8,842 bases of DNA, taken from contig JAFAPL010000521.1 of the NCBI GenBank assembly GCA_019247135.1, forward strand, positions 1 to 8,842, written 5' to 3'. The notes under the pieces are model-generated. The model made no database searches. It was not told the origin of the DNA and worked only from the letters and a program-made list of their open reading frames with translations. Below, one piece after another: positions 6,342 through 8,842 of this stretch (the first letter of the stretch is position 1; every line of letters starts with the position of its first letter). This DNA is from Chloroflexota bacterium. GTDB lineage: Bacteria; Chloroflexota; UBA6077; CF-72. The position numbers and the translations under genes were made by a program.

Positions 6342-7510
6342 TAGCAGCCGCCAACTATCGCATACGGTACGGCCGCGCCGCCCGGGCCGAGTTCGCCCCG
6401 AACGAGAAAATGTGCCTTTACGCGTGGCTCGTAATAGTTCGTGCGCACGTTTTGCTTGACCTTGAGCTCGACCTGGTACCGGCCGGGCCGCAGGTGCGGC
6501 GGACCAAACGCGCATTCGACTGCGAACGGACCAGGTCCCATGCGTGTCGGCCAGTTGCCGTCGATGTGCATGTTGCCCGCGAAGAGCGGACCGTGATCGC
6601 CGCGGATCGTGACCACGAACACCGGCTCGTGGAGGTCGCGGTGAACGGCGCCTGTCACCCTGACGGTAAACGGCGCTTCGGCCCTGAGGAACTGAGCTAG
6701 CTCGCCGGTGTCGTCGAGGATATCGACGCGTTCGGCGCTGAGGTAGGTGTCGCCTACGGCCTCGCCCTCCTCGTCGACGGCATCCAGATACGCACGCAAC
6801 ACGTCAGAGGTCGGGCCCTCGGCGGCAACGCGGCCGCGGTCCAGCCAGATCGCGCGATGGCACATGCGTTCCATCGCTGCCAAATTGTGCGACACGAACA
6901 CGATCGCGGTGCGGCCGTTCTGTGCGAACGACAACATGCGGCGAAGCGACGCGTCCTGAAACGCCGCGTCGCCGACGGACAGGACCTCGTCGACGAGCAG
7001 TACGTCCGGGTCCACGTGCGCGGCGACCGAAAACGCCAGGCGCGCGTACATGCCTGACGAATAGTGCTTGACGGGCGTGTCCATGAAGCGCTGGATGCCC
7101 GCGAAGTCGACGATCGCGTCGTAACGATCGCGGACTTCGGCACGGCTGAGCCCGAGAATGACGCCGTTGAGGAGCACGTTTTCGCGCCCCGTCAACTCGG
7201 GATGAAAACCCGCGCCGACGTTCAAAAGTGACGCAAGGCGGCCATGGGTCGTGACCTGTCCGCGCGTCGGGCGCGTGATGCCGGCCAGCAGACGCAGCGC
7301 GGTCGTCTTGCCTGCGCCGTTGCGTCCGACCAGGCCGACGGAGTCGCCTGGGTGCAGCCTCAGGTTGAGGTCTTGCAGGGCCCAATGGCGGCGATCATCG
7401 ATGCGCCGCCACCGGACTGCTCCGCGCAAGGCCGCAAGTGCTCCGCGCCCCTCCCCGAGCAGGTACTGCTTGGAGACGTGCTCGAGCTCCGCCAGCACTT
7501 CAGATGACAT
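6341..7510 (-). CDS. wzt: Wzt-type polysaccharide ABC exporter ATPase with C-terminal glycan-binding-like domain
   Basis: The 389-residue product starts at ATG 7510, inside the end of the permease gene (11-nt overlap). The ABC fold LAELEHVSKQY begins at once; an upstream in-frame extension to 7612 lies within the permease gene and is serine-rich shadow. Motifs: Walker A GRNGAGKT (62-69), signature YSSGMYARL (150-158), Walker B DVLLVDE (169-175), and switch H208 in FVSHN. Residues about 257-389 form the beta-rich Wzt C-terminal domain, with VVTIRGDHGPLFAG (299-312) and LRPGRYQVELKV (340-351). In O-antigen Wzt this domain recognises the finished chain before export. Coupling to the permease shows they form one exporter. 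The protein ends soon after VPYAIV and has cysteine as its last residue. Its ATPase part is near-duplicate to that at 2317-3561, while the C-terminal domains have diverged. Confidence 0.92.
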   Translation of the reverse strand: MSSEVLAELEHVSKQYLLGEGRGALAALRGAVRWRRIDDRRHWALQDLNLRLHPGDSVGLVGRNGAGKTTALRLLAGITRPTRGQVTTHGRLASLLNVGAGFHPELTGRENVLLNGVILGLSRAEVRDRYDAIVDFAGIQRFMDTPVKHYSSGMYARLAFSVAAHVDPDVLLVDEVLSVGDAAFQDASLRRMLSFAQNGRTAIVFVSHNLAAMERMCHRAIWLDRGRVAAEGPTSDVLRAYLDAVDEEGEAVGDTYLSAERVDILDDTGELAQFLRAEAPFTVRVTGAVHRDLHEPVFVVTIRGDHGPLFAGNMHIDGNWPTRMGPGPFAVECAFGPPHLRPGRYQVELKVKQNVRTNYYEPRVKAHFLVRGELGPGGAAVPYAIVGGC

Positions 7511-8351
7511 CGGCGAGGATTCCGTCAAAGACACTGAAGATGCGTTGCGCCGCGACGAGTGAGATGAGGCCGAGGCACGCGAGCACGGCCAGGCCGATGA
7601 GATCAGGCGCATGCGTACCCAGAACGGCGGCGCGGAACGCCTCGACCAGGTGAGCGATGGGATTCAGATCGTAGATGGGGCGGATCGCATTCGGGACCCG
7701 GTCGGGTGGGTAGAGGACGGGAACCGCATACAGGAGCAAGAACAACACGAGCGGCAAACCACGCGAGATGTCGCGCCAGCCCACGTTCGCTGCCGAAAGC
7801 AGTAAGCCAATTGCGCCAATGAATAGCATTTCGATGATCAGAACGACCGGCGCAAGCACGATCCACCCGGACGGCGCAACGTGAAAGACGAGCATGAACG
7901 CCGCGAGCGCGATACACCCGACCGCGACATCGACAAGGCGTGCGAAAACGGGATAGATCGCGAGTATCTCGCGCGGAAAATAGACCTGGCGGACTAAATC
8001 AACGTTTTTGACCAGTGATTCGGTACTTTCGTTCAAGCTATTTGCAAAAAACTGCCACGGTATCAGCGCAGCCATCAAGAAGACCGGGTAGGGCACGTCG
8101 TTCGAGAGGTTGCGTTGACCAAGTACCTGTTGCACCAGGAACGAGAACGCCCCGGTGAGCAGAAGCGGCTGCGCGAGGATCCAGAAATATCCGAGATAGG
8201 CCTGCTTGCTGCGCGCCTGCAGGTCGCGCAAGACGAGCATGAACAGGATCTCGCGCCAGCGGGCGAGCGTGCCGCGGCCGCTCGCGCGTGCGGCGCCGGC
8301 CTCCGCGTCTACCGTGGCCGTGGGCCGCGGCGGCGCGACCGTGTCGGTCAC
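7500..8351 (-). CDS. wzm: ABC-2 type permease of polysaccharide exporter (Wzm-like)
   Basis: The 283-residue product has the length and layout of Wzm/TagG/KpsM-type permeases. A cytoplasmic tail of about 30 residues rich in alanine, threonine and arginine is followed by the amphipathic entry ILFMLVLRDLQARSKQAYLG (35-54). Six hydrophobic segments come next (about 55-76, 89-108, 136-157, 163-187, 197-214, 250-270). The conserved VRQVYFPRE (120-128) loop and YDLNPIAHLVEAFR (227-240) before the last helix are family hallmarks. It forms the membrane channel through which a lipid-linked glycan is moved by the ATPase. Start GTG 8351 is the first usable start after the upstream gene; no good Shine-Dalgarno is seen. 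Its end overlaps the ATPase start. This is the only permease in the window, although two ATPases are present. Confidence 0.92.
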   Translation of the reverse strand: MTDTVAPPRPTATVDAEAGAARASGRGTLARWREILFMLVLRDLQARSKQAYLGYFWILAQPLLLTGAFSFLVQQVLGQRNLSNDVPYPVFLMAALIPWQFFANSLNESTESLVKNVDLVRQVYFPREILAIYPVFARLVDVAVGCIALAAFMLVFHVAPSGWIVLAPVVLIIEMLFIGAIGLLLSAANVGWRDISRGLPLVLFLLLYAVPVLYPPDRVPNAIRPIYDLNPIAHLVEAFRAAVLGTHAPDLIGLAVLACLGLISLVAAQRIFSVFDGILADVI

Positions 8352-8443
8352 GCCGGCGCCCGCGAGTCCGTGTTGAATCTGGCGGCGCGGCCGTCCGCGA
8401 TCGCGCTGTCCTCGAGCAACCGGCAGACCAGCCGCACGCTTAT
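8352..8443. other. Short gap between neuB-like gene and permease gene
   Basis: These 92 bp hold no gene. I see no convincing promoter hexamers, hairpin with a T run, or repeats. The permease reading frame stays open through most of it on the minus strand but has no ATG, GTG or TTG upstream of 8351. The simplest reading is a spacer inside one transcription unit. Confidence 0.4.
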
Positions 8444-8842
8444 TCAGGCGCGCCTGGCGCCGAATCCGACGCCGTCACGCACCCACTCCAGCGCGTCGAC
8501 GGGCAGCAGCGAGTCGAACGCAACATCGACCGCGGCGACGCGGCCGACGAGCGTGTGCAGGTGGTTGGCCGGAATACCGTCGCCGGGACTCTTTGCCGAG
8601 AGCATTTCGGCGCGAATCACCTCGCCGGCCGCGATGGGGCGTGCGGCCACCACGCTTTTGGCCAGCCGCTTGCGGACGGGCAGCTCTGCCGCCACGACTT
8701 GCTTATCGGGTGAGCCCATCGCGAGCTCGATCTCGCGGATGTCACGCACGAGTTTTCTCAGCCCCTGTGGCTCCAGCGAGGCGGCGTGATCGGGTCCGGG
8801 CAGGGTACGGTCGCGCGTGAAGTGGCGCTCGACCACGCATGC
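8444..8842 (-). CDS. neuB: NeuB-family nonulosonic acid synthase, C-terminal fragment
   Basis: Only the last 132 residues are inside the window; the gene continues past the right edge. The fragment opens with ACVVERHFT, then TLPGPDHAASLEP, which are hallmark motifs at the end of the NeuB TIM barrel. A SAF (antifreeze-like) domain follows: SVVAARPIAAGEVI, a SPGDGIP loop that in NeuB contributes to the partner subunit's active site, and the closing VDALEW. NeuB-type enzymes condense phosphoenolpyruvate with a hexosamine such as N-acetylmannosamine to give sialic, legionaminic or pseudaminic acid. The fragment does not say which. The gene is followed after 92 bp by the exporter genes, so the acid may be part of the exported glycan. 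The true start cannot be seen. Confidence 0.88.
   Translation of the reverse strand, partial: ACVVERHFTRDRTLPGPDHAASLEPQGLRKLVRDIREIELAMGSPDKQVVAAELPVRKRLAKSVVAARPIAAGEVIRAEMLSAKSPGDGIPANHLHTLVGRVAAVDVAFDSLLPVDALEWVRDGVGFGARRA

Noticed and set aside
6342..6515. N-terminal extension of the Bfd-like gene
   Set aside because: It overlaps the ATPase C-terminal domain and is an arginine-rich shadow. The GTG at the TAGTG junction explains the gene.
2317..7510. Recent duplication of the ATPase gene by recombination
   Set aside because: The ATPase parts are similar in protein but differ at many codons in DNA, and the C-terminal domains are strongly diverged, so a recent duplication is unlikely.
7511..7612. 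N-terminal extension of the first ATPase gene
   Set aside because: It lies inside the permease gene and reads as serine/arginine-rich sequence. ABC homology begins right after ATG 7510.
8115..8789. Plus-strand open frame of 224 codons
   Set aside because: It is antisense to the permease and NeuB genes, low in complexity (Ser/Ala/Arg) and without domain motifs.

Overview
The window is GC-rich, carries ten genes all read on the minus strand, and has almost no non-coding DNA. It looks like the middle of a surface-polysaccharide (capsule or O-antigen type) export and assembly locus. The genes point to a free-living, probably environmental bacterium, but no marker fixes the phylum. Acidobacteria, Chloroflexi or proteobacterial relatives would all fit, so I leave the host unassigned.

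In transcription order (right to left): the C-terminal end of a NeuB-type nonulosonic (sialic/legionaminic-like) acid synthase, cut by the right edge (8444-8842); a 92-bp gap; an ABC-2 permease of the Wzm type (7500-8351); a first Wzt-type ATPase with a C-terminal beta domain (6341-7510); a 66-residue Bfd-like [2Fe-2S] protein (6141-6341); two unrecognised beta-rich proteins that look like distant paralogues (5347-6138 and 4489-5334); an aldo/keto reductase (3570-4511); a second Wzt-type ATPase with a different C-terminal domain (2317-3561); a soluble GT2 glycosyltransferase (1520-2320); a 163-bp intergenic region with four 12-bp direct repeats and a candidate promoter; and an integral membrane GT39/PMT-like glycosyltransferase that runs off the left edge (1-1356).

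From permease to GT2 the genes are joined by very short gaps or by overlaps (11-nt overlap, TAGTG, 2-nt gap, 12-nt gap with a strong Shine-Dalgarno, 23-nt overlap, 8-nt gap, GTGA). This implies one translationally coupled operon. The inferred division of labour is as follows. NeuB supplies an acidic sugar. Wzm with one or both Wzt ATPases exports a lipid-linked glycan. GT2 may charge polyprenyl phosphate with a sugar that the GT39 enzyme then transfers outside the membrane. The least expected part is the block between the two ATPase genes: a predicted iron-sulfur mini-protein, two unknown beta proteins and an oxidoreductase. It could be an undescribed accessory module of ABC-dependent glycan export.
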